Assembly (NCBI RefSeq): GCF_009730915.1
Contig: NC_052477.1
Location: 23,330,578 to 23,394,577, forward strand
Source of the DNA: Dioscorea cayenensis subsp. rotundata
Lineage: Eukaryota > Streptophyta > Magnoliopsida > Dioscoreales > Dioscoreaceae
DNA: 64,000 nucleotides
Reading direction: 5' to 3'
Shown one piece after another: positions 22,735 through 34,544 of this stretch (position 1 is its first letter; every line of letters starts with the position of its first letter). Below the pieces are notes generated by a model. It did not search any database. It saw only the letters and a list, made by a program, of their open reading frames with translations, and was not told the origin of the DNA. The position numbers and the translations under genes were made by a program.

Positions 22735-23883
22735 TATGCGAGTATGGTATAAATTTTCATTATTGACGTATTTTATATAAATTCTTCAAATGTTGCTTTT
22801 TATTTTTTTATGGGATTTATTTTTTTCCTCTTTTATATGTGTGCAGGATGTGGTGGATGGCCAACTGTTTGTGAGGTTATATTTAGAGTTTAATATGTTT
22901 TCTTTGGAGTTGTATTTGGAATGTTATCTTTGTTTGGAGTTCTATGTGGAATCTTATGTTTTTATTTGCAATTTTGTGAATTTTATTGTTTGGATTAAGT
23001 TTAGTGTCTTTCATATGGATGATATTATCTCTAGAACTTGTTATTACTTATGTATAACAAATTATCATGTTTGAGGTGTAACTCTCTGTTTTGAATGTAT
23101 AGTTGAGATTTTATTGATTCAATTGTAATTTATTATCTGAATTTTTCCAGCCAAGATCATCACTCCTTGGTTTGTCAATAATGTTTCCAGCTGCTGCTTG
23201 TATGCTTCCATTGCATGCAAAGAGGATGTTCATGCTGGAAGGCTTCAATCTTGGATCTTTCATCCTGAAGGCGAGCAAGGAAGTCTTAGAGCTGGTCAAG
23301 TTGATGATGATGATGATGATGATGATGATGAGTAGAAATAAAGGGTGATCAAGTTTGAGAAGGGAGTGGGAGTGCATAATTGTTGGGTTTATAATCAAGG
23401 GTTAACTCAGATGAAGGTCGTGAACCCATGATATATGAGAGAGAGAATGAGAGGGAGATAAGTGAGCAAATGGATGGGTAATTTCCTTGCACTAGTTTAA
23501 AATAATTGTATATTAACTTTAATCGTATATTAACAAATAATCTTTGTTCTCAATAATTATAAAAATCTTTGTTTAAATGAACTAACCCACTGTCTCCAAC
23601 ATTAACTTTATCACAATTAAATATTTTCAACTTTATCATAATTAATATATTTAAATAATTTCAAAATAAATAACTAAAATTATTAAAAAAATTTAAAACA
23701 TATTTGAAAAATTTATATAGTGAGATTTTATCTTTATAAATTTTTTAACAGCCTTATCTATTAATGTAATATAAAATTGATATATTATATTATATCCATT
23801 ATTTTAATAAACTATTAATATATTATATTTTATTATAATAAATTAAGTATATATATTAATTATATTAATTATTTATAATGTTA
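22735..23883. other. No gene recognised; (GAT)n microsatellite
   Basis: This is the 3' part of the Harbinger element plus AT-rich DNA. A (GAT)n tract lies at about 23,302-23,331. The minus strand from 23,398 to 23,111 is open for 95 codons and contains LLAFRMKDPRLKPSSMNI, which I could not place in a family. Confidence 0.5.
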
Positions 23884-24123
23884 GGGTGAGGGTAACCGCA
23901 CCATGGGTGACCATAACATGTAATCCAAGCAAAAACACATCAAACCAAACACATGTTTTTCAAATCCAAATTTACAAATCCCTTCAACCAAACACAAAAT
24001 TTTGTGATCCAGTATTACAAATACATCCAACCAAACACTGGTTTTGAGTCTCCTGAATTTACAAATCCAAGGATTTCCAAATACAAATCCACTGCATTTT
24101 CAACTACATCCAATCAAACACCC
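23884..24123. repeat. Harbinger right subterminal region (CCAAACA and AAATCC motifs)
   Basis: Repeated CAAACCAAACAC, CAACCAAACAC and CATCCAATCAAACACCCCC motifs, together with AAATCCAA/TTTACAAATCC, are packed in about 240 bases ending at the proposed right terminus. It could alternatively be a separate Tourist-like MITE: a TTA precedes GGGTGAGGG at 23,881-23,892, but the two ends match poorly. Confidence 0.5.
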
Positions 24124-24128
24124 CCTAA

Positions 24129-24289
24129 GGAATGGGCCTCATCTCCTGAACTAGAAATAAAAAGGAAATAAATTCAAATTTAAAATAATAAATAATAAAA
24201 CAAATAAATAAATAAACTAAACAAGCTAGATGCTATATACCATTTTCCACTCATGGAATGGGCCTCGTCTCCTGAACTAGAAATAAAAA
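24129..24289 (+). repeat. 35-bp direct duplication spaced 126 bp
   Basis: GGAATGGGCCTCATCTCCTG (and 15 further bases) at 24,129-24,163 recurs at 24,255-24,289 with a single A/G difference. The AT-rich spacer has no recognisable coding content. It begins five bases after the proposed Harbinger terminus. Confidence 0.8.
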
Positions 24290-24405
24290 TGCCTTGCAGA
24301 GGTTGTCACAAAGATTAGCAATCTTAAATCTTGGCCCACGAATACCTTGAAGAAGTTGAGCTGATAACTTACAGAAGATGATAAGAAATCATGTTAGGAT
24401 CATAC

Positions 24406-24483
24406 TTGCTACCGAGCTCTTTGGAGTTCCTGTTCTAGCTAGGTAAGCTTCAGCTTGCTACTCTCAAGTTGTTGCATATACGC
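24406..24483 (-). pseudogene. Isolated exon of a TGA-type bZIP transcription factor
   Basis: The minus strand reads AYMQQLESSKLKLT, stop, LEQELQRAR, stop, Q and is flanked by an acceptor (CTATAG) and a donor (GTATGA). Plant TGA factors have AYVQQLE.SR.KL.QLEQELQRARQQ at the leucine-zipper end of the bZIP domain. Both stops stand where Gln codons are expected (CAG to TAG), a typical decay pattern. No neighbouring bZIP exon (basic region or DOG1 domain) was found, so this is a lone relic exon, perhaps moved by a transposon. Confidence 0.75.
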
Positions 24484-24972
24484 CTATAGATATTTATAAA
24501 AAAATTGATCATTACATCATTAACTCAAAGAAAATGAATATAGGGAATTTAAACAATTTCCCATACAAATTAGCATTAATGTACTTCAACATATAAATAC
24601 CATTCCTGTAATAATCCAAAGATGCTGGCTATCCAGTCCATCTAAGGAAAAAAAGCAGTCAATATACTGCATATTCCAAACTCAGCATCAGAATGAAAAT
24701 TTCAATGTCTAAAAGATAACTGCCTATGATGTGAATTCACCTCAAGAAGATGGAACTAAAACAAAACCAATAGGGCATTTATTGCAACTTTATTCATTGG
24801 TTCAGCATAATTTGATCCATAAATAAGGGTTTAATCCAGCAAAAACATAAATAAATAAATAAATGCATATTTGAATACATGGTCAAATTAAGTGTGTTTT
24901 ACCTTCATGCAAGGATCTGAGTTAATTAAATATTTTCACTTGAATAACAAGCGTTTCATGAATAATTTATCA

Positions 24973-25408
24973 AGCTCTTCATTTGCTTCTTGCTTGGTCT
25001 TCTGCAGTTAGAGATCTAGACCAGTGTCTCCCAGGTGATTCTATTCAGACCTTCTTCGTGCTCCCTCGACTTCTTGAGCGCCAAACAGAGTGACATTGTA
25101 GGCGTGTCGATCCCTCCCGCTGGCCAGGAGTGATTCACTCCCTTCCTCAGCTTGTGAAGGCCTTGGACTTTAGTGGATGGACCTCACCTTCATAGTTGTT
25201 TCCCTTCTGTGTGTGGTGTTCTTCTGTTGGTAGTTGCACTGGTTAGCTTCACCTCTGGTGACTGCTACCTTTCTCTTGTTTTTGTCTTTTGGGTTATCTT
25301 CCTATTTGTTTGTTTGTTTGTGTCTTTTTGGGTTTGCTTGTTTTGACCTTGTTTGTTCAGTTTTATTTTAAATAAATCTGTGGTTTATCCACTTTATTAA
25401 AAAAAAAC
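24973..25408 (+). mobile_element. 5'-truncated L1-like LINE, 436 bp, with 10-bp target duplication
   Basis: The insertion ends in AATAAATCTGTGGTTTATCC then ACTTTATT and an A-run. It is flanked by the direct repeat TAATTTATCA (24,963-24,972 and 25,409-25,418). The 3' tail motif is shared with the insertions at 30,894 and 39,335. Different 5' start points in each copy indicate truncated LINEs rather than a SINE. Confidence 0.8.
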
Positions 25409-25552
25409 TAATTTATCATGTTTAGTCCAAACTCCAAACCATATAGTTTGTTAGCAAAATTATAACAATGCAATCTAATAATAAATGACAACAAATCAAT
25501 TGAACAATTTTCTTATAAGATGCTTTTCTTAAAATACTAATTTAATAGACTT

Positions 25553-28500
25553 ATTTTTTTTGAAAGAGACAAAGGCTGAAAAAATTAAATAGAAAGGGAA
25601 TTAAGGCAATACAACAAAACAAGTCTAGAAGCAAAAGGGACAACAACAATTAAAAACTAAAACCAAAAGCATTAAAAGTTTTCATGATCCACCTTGGAAG
25701 ATCTCTCCCTTGATGAATTAGAGAAGTTGTGTGAAGATTGGTGGCATGGTTGGCAAGACTGATAGCAGGGACCATCCAATTGTTTGGGATTACTTGAATT
25801 CCAGGGCTTCGAAGGGAGCTGAAAAGGTGTTTGATCTTTTGAATCTAGTCAAGGAAGCGCCAGGAGCACAAATGATCATCATCAGTGAGGAGATTAATGA
25901 GTTGAGGATTGGTAATGAACAGATGTTGGATATTAGGACAATGATCAGAGGCAACATGGAGGGTCAATTTGCAAGCATGAAGATCTACTTCTAAAGAATC
26001 TTGACTATGAAAACAACTACAACCTGCAAGAACAACCAAGTGATTAGCGCTTGAAATGAAAACCCCCAATTTACTTATCTTGTTGGCAGCATTCCAGACA
26101 GAAGAGAAAAAGATGAAGAGCCCATCTGAGTTTGAGAAGTTGTTTAGAATAATGTTCCTACCCAGTTGAATGGCCTTGAGAAAAGTTTCTTGCATGAGCA
26201 AGGGATCTGCATACAATAGCTTGGTAATTTGGAAGCACATAAATAAAGAGGGCATCACAACGAGATTTCCAAATATACCAAGTTGCAGCTACAATAACTG
26301 ACTTATAAAAAATTGAATGATTAGAATCAGTAATCCAATTCCCTAAACAAAAACCGTCAGAGAAGAGTAAGTTGTGATTGGTTTTGAAACTCTACTCATT
26401 CCAAGCCAATTGAGATTTCCTGCCATAGACGATCAGATGCTCAAGAGTTTCAAAATAATCACCACAAAGGATGCACATGTTTCAGGGGCTAAGACTGAGA
26501 GAATAGAGATATTCACTAGAATTTATCCTCCCATGAAAGGTCATCCAGATAAAAAGTTTTATTCTGGGGGCGACCTTAAGGGACCAAATAAAACTCCAAC
26601 CCACCCAAACATCAGTGGGACCAATTTTGTAATTTAAAAAATGATAAGTGGAAGTAGAGATTTTGCAGTTTTGAGATATAGTACCCCAAACCCAAAAGTT
26701 AGAATCAGAGTGATCAATTTGACCTAGATTAGGAATAAGATGAGAAGCATTAAGCCCAAACAGATCAATCAAATGATGGATAATCCAATTCTCCCCATCA
26801 ATCAGATCAGAGACATTACAATCTAGCAAACTCAAATCCATATTAACAAAGGTAGGGTTGAGGGCTAGAGGGATTTTTGAAAACCAAAGATCGAATAGGA
26901 AAGAAGTGTGGTTAGGATTGACAGTCTTAATCTTGCAAATGGTTTAAGATGATTTGTAGAAATATAGAGCCCCCTGAAAAACCATGAACAATTGGAAGGA
27001 ATCCAATCATGCCAAACATTGTAGTCACCATATTTGGAATGAAGAATATTCACCCAGAGAGCATCATTAGTATTAAGGAATTTGAAAACATTCTTTGCCA
27101 TAAGAGAGTGCTTAGCAATTAGAAGATTCCTAATACCAAGACCCCCTCTGCTTTTTGTCTAACATAACATTACTCTAGCGACAACATGGATGCCCTTTCA
27201 ATTACCACCCTTTATGCCATAAGAAATTCCTAACAATTTTGGAGATCTTGTGTAAAATAGAGTCAAGAATGGGGTAGATAGAAAGGTAATAAGTAGGAAT
27301 GGATAGGAGAGAAGAGTTAATCAAAATAGTCTTGGCAGCAGGAGAAAGCTTAGAATGTTTCCAACGAACATGGGTTCTATGGATTCTTTCAATCATTGAA
27401 TAAAAGGAACTAATTGCTAGCCTTTTAGTCGTAATGAGAACCCTAAGATAGGTCAATGGCAAGGAAGCAATTCTGAACCTAAGAATAGAGCAAATTATGT
27501 TAGAAAGCTGAGAATTGAACCAGAAGGGAAAGTCGATTACTGATTTTGATAAGTTAGGTGTTTGACTTGTGAGACGACTATAAATAGAGAAACACTAATT
27601 GATGTTTCTGGCAGTCATTCTAGAGGCACGAGATATGAGGACCACATCATCAGCATACATCAAATGGTTAAAGTTATAGTGGAGACCACAATTAAAACCT
27701 TGAATCATGTTTTGACGAAAAGAAAAATTAAGCATAGAATTAAGAAAGGGTCTGGGAAACTAGGATGAAAAGATAGGAAAAGATAGGGTCACCCTGTCTA
27801 ACCCCCCTAGAGGAGTTAATCCAGAGTGTAGGAACACCATTGATGAGAAGGGAGAAGGAGCAAGACTTAAGACAAGTTTTGATCCAGAAATCCAAGGATT
27901 TAGGAAGTTCATTTTGGATAGAGTGGCAAGAATTGCAGTCAAGCTAAGAGAATCATAAGCCTTTTCAATGTCAATCTTGACAATCATCCTAGGGGGGTCA
28001 TTGATATTTTTTCCAAGAGAATGCATAACCTCTTGTAAGGAAATGATGTTATCAAAAGAACAACAACAAGAGAAAAAACCGACCTGCTCTCTACTAATGA
28101 GATGAGGGAGAATTACCTTAAGATAATTAGCTAGGATTTTTGAAATAACCTTGAAGCACGCGTTACAAAGAGATATAGGACAAAAATCAGAAACAAATTT
28201 AGGATGATCTTTTTTAGGAATGAGGGTAATGTACGTCTTTGCCCCAAGTAGAAGGGAGAAAAAAAATTAGAGAAGAAGAATTGGACAGTTGCACAAACCT
28301 AATCGCCAATCACTAGCCAGAAAGCACTATAGAACTCGGAATTGAATCCAACTGGCCCTGGGCTCTTACCCAAAGGGAGATCAAGAATAGCTTAGTAGAT
28401 CTCCTCATAAGTAACATCACGAATAAGAAAATGATAGTCATAATCAAAAAGATGAGGGAGATCATAAAGCACTAAAAACATCAAAGAAGCTGTTAGGAGA

Positions 28501-28675
28501 AGAATCAGACCATAAATTAGAGTAGTAGCTTAAAAAAGCTTGTTCAATATCAGATCTCTCAGTGAACACATTTCCATTTAAGGTATAAATTTGAGAGATG
28601 GAATTATAATGAGCACGAATGCAAACAAAATTGTAAAAAAAGGTGGTATTCTGGTCTTCATCTTATATGTTAACT
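25553..28675 (-). mobile_element. 5'-truncated LINE, RT to RNase H
   Basis: Read on the minus strand from 28,675: a pre-RT linker (GDQNTTFFYNFV, NGNVFTERSDIEQAFLSYYS), then RT with AKTYITLIPKKDHPKFVSDF and PISLCNACFKVISKILANYL, REQVGFFS, MIVKIDIEKAYDSLSLTAIL (27,985 region) and MPLTYLRVLITTKRL. After it come KLSPAAKTILINSSLLSIPT, the post-RT region (FKFLNTNDALWVNILHSKYG, PSNCSWFFRGLY), zf-RVT (FWVWGTISQNCKIS, APRIKLFIWMTFHGRINSSE) and RNase H ending IPNNWMVPAISLANHATNLH and GRDLPRWIMKTFNAFG. A T-run near 25,551-25,558 is the poly(A) tail. Several frameshifts and stops make it inactive. It abuts an LTR fragment at its 5' end, suggesting it truncated that LTR or landed at its edge. Confidence 0.9.
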
Positions 28676-28689
28676 AGTAGTTTTTCAAA

Positions 28690-30357
28690 ATGTTTATATA
28701 TATATATACAAACACACACACTCATACATTGATGTATATACTTACCTATGTTCATACTCGTGTAAACCAACAACCTTTTGCATTAATCTAAACATATTAT
28801 ATATATATATATATATATGTTTCACGGCCGCTTAAGTGTGCATGATTATGCACATATACATGCATTTACACATTCGAACTGCCACTTTGTATGCCTATAT
28901 TTACATGCATTAGAAAGCTAATTGAATTGTTTCTACAATCTTTGATTTGTTAATTAGTTTTCTTTCTAATGCATTCTTAGGTGTTGAGGCTAATATTTAT
29001 TTCTAGTTAATGCCCGTACTCATTCATGTTTAAGTATTCATTCTTTGGTTATTTTTATTGACTATCAATTGGATTTACGGCTAATTTAAGGAGTGACCTT
29101 GGAATTCAATTTGGATTTAGGTTTTTATCAGGTAAGTAATCCATTTAAAATCTTGAATTTTTTTTTGAAATTTTAGAATTTGTGGGAAATTATACATAGT
29201 TTTTATATCTATTATTGGGTCATTTGTTTAGTTACTTAACTTTTGAGTATTGAATAATTTATTTGCAATTGTTATCTCAGAATTTTATTTATTTTATTAT
29301 CCTTTAATTTAAATAAATTTTTAATTGTGGACGTCTATCCGGTTCTCAACAATAATTTCCAAAATTTGTGATCATTAAATTGTCTATTTTTACTATTTAT
29401 TTATTCTTATTCCATTCGTTTATTATTTTATCTATCACTTTATTATGTGACAATTTATGTTACTACATAAATTGTTTTTGGAGATATTCACCTAGTATTC
29501 AGAATATATGTGTAAGTTATGATTCTGCCTACAAAATTGTTTGATTATAATTGTATTAGTCTCCAAGTGAACTACACTTAGCCTTATCAAATGGGGTTTT
29601 GAACAACGACCTTGTCAACAAGAATTTTAATAAAAATGATGCTACAGTTTCACATCTATTTGTTAGTGCAGTAATAATGTCCTCTGACATTCAATCTCTA
29701 GTCAATGAGGCTAAATAAATGACCTATGTTATTCTAGCTCGGTTTACCGTAGGTAAACAAATGACCTTTAACATATGTATGAATTAGGATACATATTACA
29801 TTACTTGAAAAATTTGTTACTATTTTTGCAAAAGCTAGTTCAGGATATCTTTCAATTTGCAATATTTGTAGGGTTAATGATTACACTTGACCTAATTTTT
29901 GTTAATTGCTCGATTTCTTTTAAAATGTTGCCAAACTCTTATTTTGGTCCTAATTACTCTGTATATTTCATATTCAAGTTTTGTTTTCAAATTTTGGATT
30001 AATTACTTTGGGCTAGTGAGCTCATAAAGTTATTTTTAAATCTTTTTATCGGGAGCGGTAGACCCGGGGGATTGCTTAGCAAACTACTAGTAGTTGTATT
30101 TTTTTCTTTGGAGTTGTATTTTGTGTTATTGTATTTTGTTATATGGACAACAAATCCTACACTTTGGAACATTTCAGCATTTTCGTCAATTCTATATTTG
30201 AACCTTTGATCCCCATTCTGTATTTATGTTAATTTGTTACATTCTACACTCTGAGTCAAGTTCTGAGGCTTTGTAGGCTTAATGGTTTTATGCCTTGTAG
30301 GACTTAGGTTGTTTGTCCGCATACCTCATTCAGCTAAATTGGGTCCGAGGAGTGACA
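28690..30357 (+). repeat. Gypsy-type LTR fragment (related to the LTR at 45,688-49,040)
   Basis: Several blocks match the large LTR further right in the same order. GTCTCCAAGTGAAC with ACCTTGTCAACAAGAATTTT (29,570-29,630) matches GTCTCCAAATGAGC with ACCTTATCAACAAGTAATTT (48,318-48,385). A block near 29,705-29,765 (AATAAATGACCTATGTTATTC) matches one near 48,477. GAGCGGTAGACCCGGGGGAT (30,054) matches GGAACAGTAGACCCAGGGAT (48,723). The proposed end AGTGACA at 30,357 matches GCGTGACA at 49,040. The 5' part is missing. No internal gypsy region is attached. Confidence 0.65.
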
Positions 30358-30881
30358 ATCCCATTAAGTGAGGGTCCTTGTTTTGAGCCTTTTCTTATTC
30401 TCAGAGGTTTGTTTTCTAGCAAGGGGCAATCTGCTGCAACAAGACCAAAGCATGAAAATCTTTGGCATGTGAGTAAATGCCTATCAAGTCTCAAGTAGCC
30501 CACACAGGTTTTTCAGGTATTGAGAGGTCACTCACAATTTATAAAATCCAGATGTTCTTTAATGTTTGAACTCACTTAAGGGACATGTCTTGTGGTAGTT
30601 AGCACAGGCATAGTTGAGCAAAGTCCTGACTTACCTTGTCATTAAATGGTTGTCTAACTAGTTATGTGATCATATGGGGAGGAATCATGCTGATGAGAAG
30701 AGTGGTGATGGTAAGACTTGCAAATGAACACACTGCTTGGGTGTAGGAAATGCACAAACAACAGTTCCTCCATGCGACTGGATTATTTAGTTGTTTAGGT
30801 TATTTTTTTGAAAACTTTGCAAAATTTTAATCAACATATAATTTAAATATATGACAAATTTGTTAAAAAGTGAAGAAGAGA
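30358..30881. other. No gene recognised
   Basis: Short unconvincing ORFs only. The sequence right after the LTR end does not look like a primer-binding site, supporting a solo or truncated 3' LTR on the left. Confidence 0.5.
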
Positions 30882-30893
30882 ATGCACCCTCAA

Positions 30894-31392
30894 AATTTTT
30901 AATTCCATTGTTCTTCCTCTAGTCTCTATAATGTTTAAAACTATTCACATGCTACTTGCTTGGATTTCCACAGCTAGGGACACGCATCATCAACTTCCAA
31001 GTGACTCTCTCTAGAACATCAAACGCTATCTTGATTTCCTAAGCGCTAGATCAATAGATCTCACCAGAACTATGCCTTAGCTTTAGCCTGACCGACTGAG
31101 TTGACCTCTATGGCCTTTTGGTCGACATCATCTCCTCAACTGTTGTTTTTCTTCTTCTTTTCTTTTTGTGTGTAGTCTCTAGGTGTGCATCATCCCTGAA
31201 ATGCCCTCCTTTTTTTCATCTTGTTTCCCGCTTCTTTTCTCCTTGTCTTTGTTTGTCACTTCTAAGTCGGTTTCTTCTTGCACTTTTCTCATTGCTGTTA
31301 TTTGACTTTTCTATGTCTATTCTTCTTTGTATTGTTTTCTTCTAGTTTTTAACAAATTTTGTGGTTTATCCATTTTATTTAAAAAAAAAATT
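30894..31392 (+). mobile_element. 5'-truncated L1-like LINE, 499 bp, with 12-bp target duplication
   Basis: It ends in TTTTGTGGTTTATCCATTTT then ATTT and an A-run. It is flanked by the perfect direct repeat ATGCACCCTCAA (30,882-30,893 and 31,393-31,404). Same tail family as 24,973-25,408. The body is pyrimidine-rich 3' UTR without a recognisable domain. Confidence 0.85.
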
Positions 31393-31404
31393 ATGCACCC
31401 TCAA

Positions 31405-31814
31405 GCAAAGGGTCACACTTTAACTAGGATAATGAGGATAGACAGCCAATCAAAACACTCTACTCAATACCTTGTATTTAGATTTCTATTCAAGAAAGTA
31501 TGACACTCATAACCTATTAGAAGGTGCTAATACTGAAAAGATAAAACAAACTAAAGCTGAAAAGAAACACAACACATAAAAACATACTAATACTTAAACC
31601 TTGAAACTAGGATAAACTATTGTCTACTCAACCATGAAGACGGTGAATTCATTTCATGCAACATCGCCCCCCAAAAGCGACAAGTCAACGTATCGTAGCT
31701 TCTTATAGCCTGCCTTTTGAACACCTCCAACAAGATATGTAAAAATTAATTAGCTCGCAACAACTAAATAAATAAATCTCTCATTTGTGCATGATTTGTT
31801 CTAGATTTTAAGAA

Positions 31815-31847
<33 letters not shown>

Positions 31848-31849
31848 TG
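31405..31849. other. No gene; ends in (ATT)n microsatellite
   Basis: AT-rich spacer. (ATT)n at about 31,816-31,848 directly adjoins the 3' end of the minus-strand LINE that follows and may be its tail. Confidence 0.6.
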
Positions 31850-33220
31850 ATAAAAGTGGATAAAGCATAAATTTATTAAAAGAAAGAAACAAGTATATGA
31901 CTAAAGAACAGGAACATAATACAAGAAAGGAAGAAGCACAAGTCTGACCAAGCTAGGAGACCATGAGTGATGCGCCACCAAAAACAAATGAACCAAACAC
32001 AAACAACAGAGAAAAGGCCATAACTGAGAAGACGAAGACCACCATAAAAAGTCAAAGGTTGTCTTCAGCTGTCAGGAGGAAAGATGGAAAGGTGGATCAC
32101 TCCCGAGTCGATAGTTCCGTGGTGGTATTGTTCATAGCCAACCGTATGCTCAGAAAATCTAGAGAGCGCTTGAGTTTTTGCTGATGATCCCTAGCAACAG
32201 AAGTCCAAGTAAGAAGCATATAAGTGATTTTAACAATAATATAAAAAACATTTTGAAAAATAGAATTAAAAATATGATTATTTCACTCTAGCTAAATGTT
32301 CCAACAAATTGCTTTAGAAATTAAATCCCACTATTCTTGTTGTTAGCCATCTAAGGACGAAATCCAAAAAGTCCAGACATCTACAAAGAGGTGTGTATGT
32401 GGATGAATGTTTAAGGTTTCTCAAAGAACACCCAAATTCTTTCAGAGACCTCACATCTGAGTAAGAGATGGTCGGCTGCCTTCGAATCTCTATGACATAA
32501 AACACAGGTATCAGTCGTGTTTTGTAAGTTACATCCTTTTTTTTGCTAGGTTAACAAGAGTGAGAATTCTATCCTCACTTGCTAACCATCAGAAGAGAGA
32601 GATTTTGCTAGGGCAGGTAGTTTTCTAGAATCTAGGATGCAGGGCACTATGCAAACCACCATATATTAGAAACTTATAAAAAGAGTAGACTGGAAAGGTT
32701 CCATTCTTTACCAAGTTCCAAATCGTATGGAATGGAAGATAAGAATGGCAATCGATTTGAAATAGTGGATGAGCGAAAGAAAAACTCTAGAAGAAGAGGG
32801 TCTTGTGTAAATTGTTTGATCGTAATTCAAGAGAAATTACAATCGTTGAAGAGATTAGGCCATATGTCTTTAGGAACTCGATCTTGTAGCAAGATATCAT
32901 ACCAAAGTAAGGTAGAATCACCATTTTTTACAGTCTCAAAGGTACAAAGTCAGAGAGATGGTGCTATTGGGGTAATTCTTCCCCAGAAAAAAAAAAGATT
33001 TATTTTTAGGCAGCCAATGATATAGTGGTCCCCAAGGTCCTCTGGATGGATAATTTGAGTGAATAATCTTGGACTAGCAACCTTTTTGGCCAGAGTTAAT
33101 TTTTCATCACCACTTTCATCAGAGGGCTTTATTGAATTCATGTAGATTAAGTATTCTCCAGCCTCCCATATTACGTGGTCTACAAATCATTTTCTGGGTG
33201 ATTAGGTGGAAACCTTTCGA
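31850..33220 (-). mobile_element. 5'-truncated L1-like LINE (zf-RVT to 3' end)
   Basis: The minus strand reads a C-terminal ORF2 piece: KLTLAKKVASPRLFTQIIHP, then YDLELGKEWN, LPFLSSIPYD, an LFWWLASEDRILTLVNLAKK-type zf-RVT segment, CVLCHRDSKAADHLLLRC and a post-zinc tail (ARDHQQKLKRSLDFL). There is no RNase H domain, matching the LINE type at 49,425-55,820. The 3' UTR ends ATAAATTTATGCTTTATCC then ACTTTT before an (AAT)n tail. Multiple frames are needed, so it is inactive. Confidence 0.75.
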
Positions 33221-34099
33221 TCCTAACTCCGGTTCTTTTAAAAAAAAAAGTCTCTTCATATCTTATTTATCTCTTTAATTACTCAAGCTGGTAAGTGAAA
33301 CACAAACATCCACTATTTCATGCTGCTAAATGTTAATGCATCCAGGTCAAGTTGATATTACTCCTGTAAAAATAAATAAATAAATAAAATATTTGATGAT
33401 TTTTGTTAGTCTTCTAAGGATGAGGCAAATCTTGCTCTAGATGTCCACTTCACTTGTGTTGTAATTTTTTTTTCTTAATTAATCTGATTTACTCATTTAC
33501 AGAAAACAAAGCGCCGTACTCAGACCACATGTCACCGCCCCCGAATTCGGTCAATGATAAATGCATTTCAAGAAATATCGCAAAATGAAAGAAAACTAAA
33601 GCGGAGTACAGATCTACACACTTGCAATCTGAGCTGTGACTCTGATGACCTACCACCGGAAACAATGGCCGGAGTTTTCTCAAATGCCTTGGAATTGATC
33701 AAGGAGTTATCGACGCCTCATGCCCTCCAATATCTGGAATCCATTTGGACAGGAGTTGATGAGCAGCTTCAAAAGCTACACCGGTTCTTGTTGTTTATCC
33801 AACCTTTTGTTGAAGATGCAGAGGAGAGGCAGTTGACGGACCAGGCTATCAGGTGCTGGCTTTTGTTGCTCAAAGATGCTGCCTATGACGCTGAAGATAT
33901 TCTTGACGAGGCCAATACGCATGAGCTACTCATCCAGCACAAGGCAGAGCTTTCTGGTCGCCCAAGAAGCAAGGTGAGTGAATTCTTTTCTCTTGATTTT
34001 AACCCACTCTTGTTTAAACTTTAGTTGGGGAAGAAGCTCAGAAACATCAATGAGAGAATAAATGACCTTATTGAGGAGATGGGCAAGTTCAAATTAAGG

Positions 34100-34544
34100 G
34101 TGTGCTTGGGAGGAAAGGTTTGCAAGGGTTTTGAAGGGTTCATAAAGGAAGGATTCTTTGAACCCATGCTTGGGGAGAAAAAATAGAAGGGTAGGCAAGG
34201 GTTTTGGAGGTAAATGGGGGTTGAAAACCCCCCATTTCCCTCCATTCATCAACCCACCAAAATGGTGGGTTGAGGAGTTTTGAATATTTTTTGGACGATT
34301 TTACCCTTCTAATATTTCTATAAATACAACTTATGTCTTTTTGAGGAAAATATGTATTATGGTTTATTGAAATGAAATATTATGTATTTTTGTGGTTTTA
34401 TGAAATTATTATTTTTATTTTATGGTTTATTTAATTATTATTTGTTATAATTGCTAGTGCTACAGTAATTTTTATTATATTGTGGACTTTTTTTTAAATT
34501 TTGATGAAGTTGTATGTTGAAATGATAAAGGCCCAAACCAACAG
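34100..34544 (+). other. 445-bp insertion with in-phase GT-AG borders in CNL copy 1 (candidate TE-derived intron)
   Basis: Copy 2 reads FKLRVVENNSKPL without interruption. Copy 1 reads FKLR, then GTGTGCTTGGGAGG...CCAACAG, then VLENNSKPL. Removing 34,100-34,544 restores the frame exactly (phase 0), with a GT donor and a pyrimidine-poor AG acceptor. The inserted DNA starts like a PIF/Tourist MITE (TTAAGGGTGTGCTTGG) and contains a strong palindrome (AACCCACCAAAATGGTGGGT, 34,251-34,270). Matching inverted ends were not found. Confidence 0.6.

Larger units (their letters stand above)
20157..24123 (+). mobile_element. PIF/Harbinger transposon (right end seen, left end not seen)
   Basis: Two plus-strand genes typical of PIF/Harbinger elements, a DDE transposase and a Myb/SANT-like protein, sit next to each other. 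The right end is probably at 24,123: the sequence reads CAATCAAACACCCCC followed by TAA, fitting a GGGGGTGTTTG inverted terminal repeat with a TAA target site. It is preceded by subterminal CCAAACA and AAATCC motifs. The matching left end (TTA + GGGGGTGTTTG) is not visible between the gap and 20,157. Start given here is the first transposase codon, not the true element end. Confidence 0.8.

Noticed and set aside
24973-25408. Interpretation of the three short poly(A) insertions as one SINE family
   Set aside because: Their 5' ends differ, and the copy at 39,335 encodes the LINE ORF2 C terminus.
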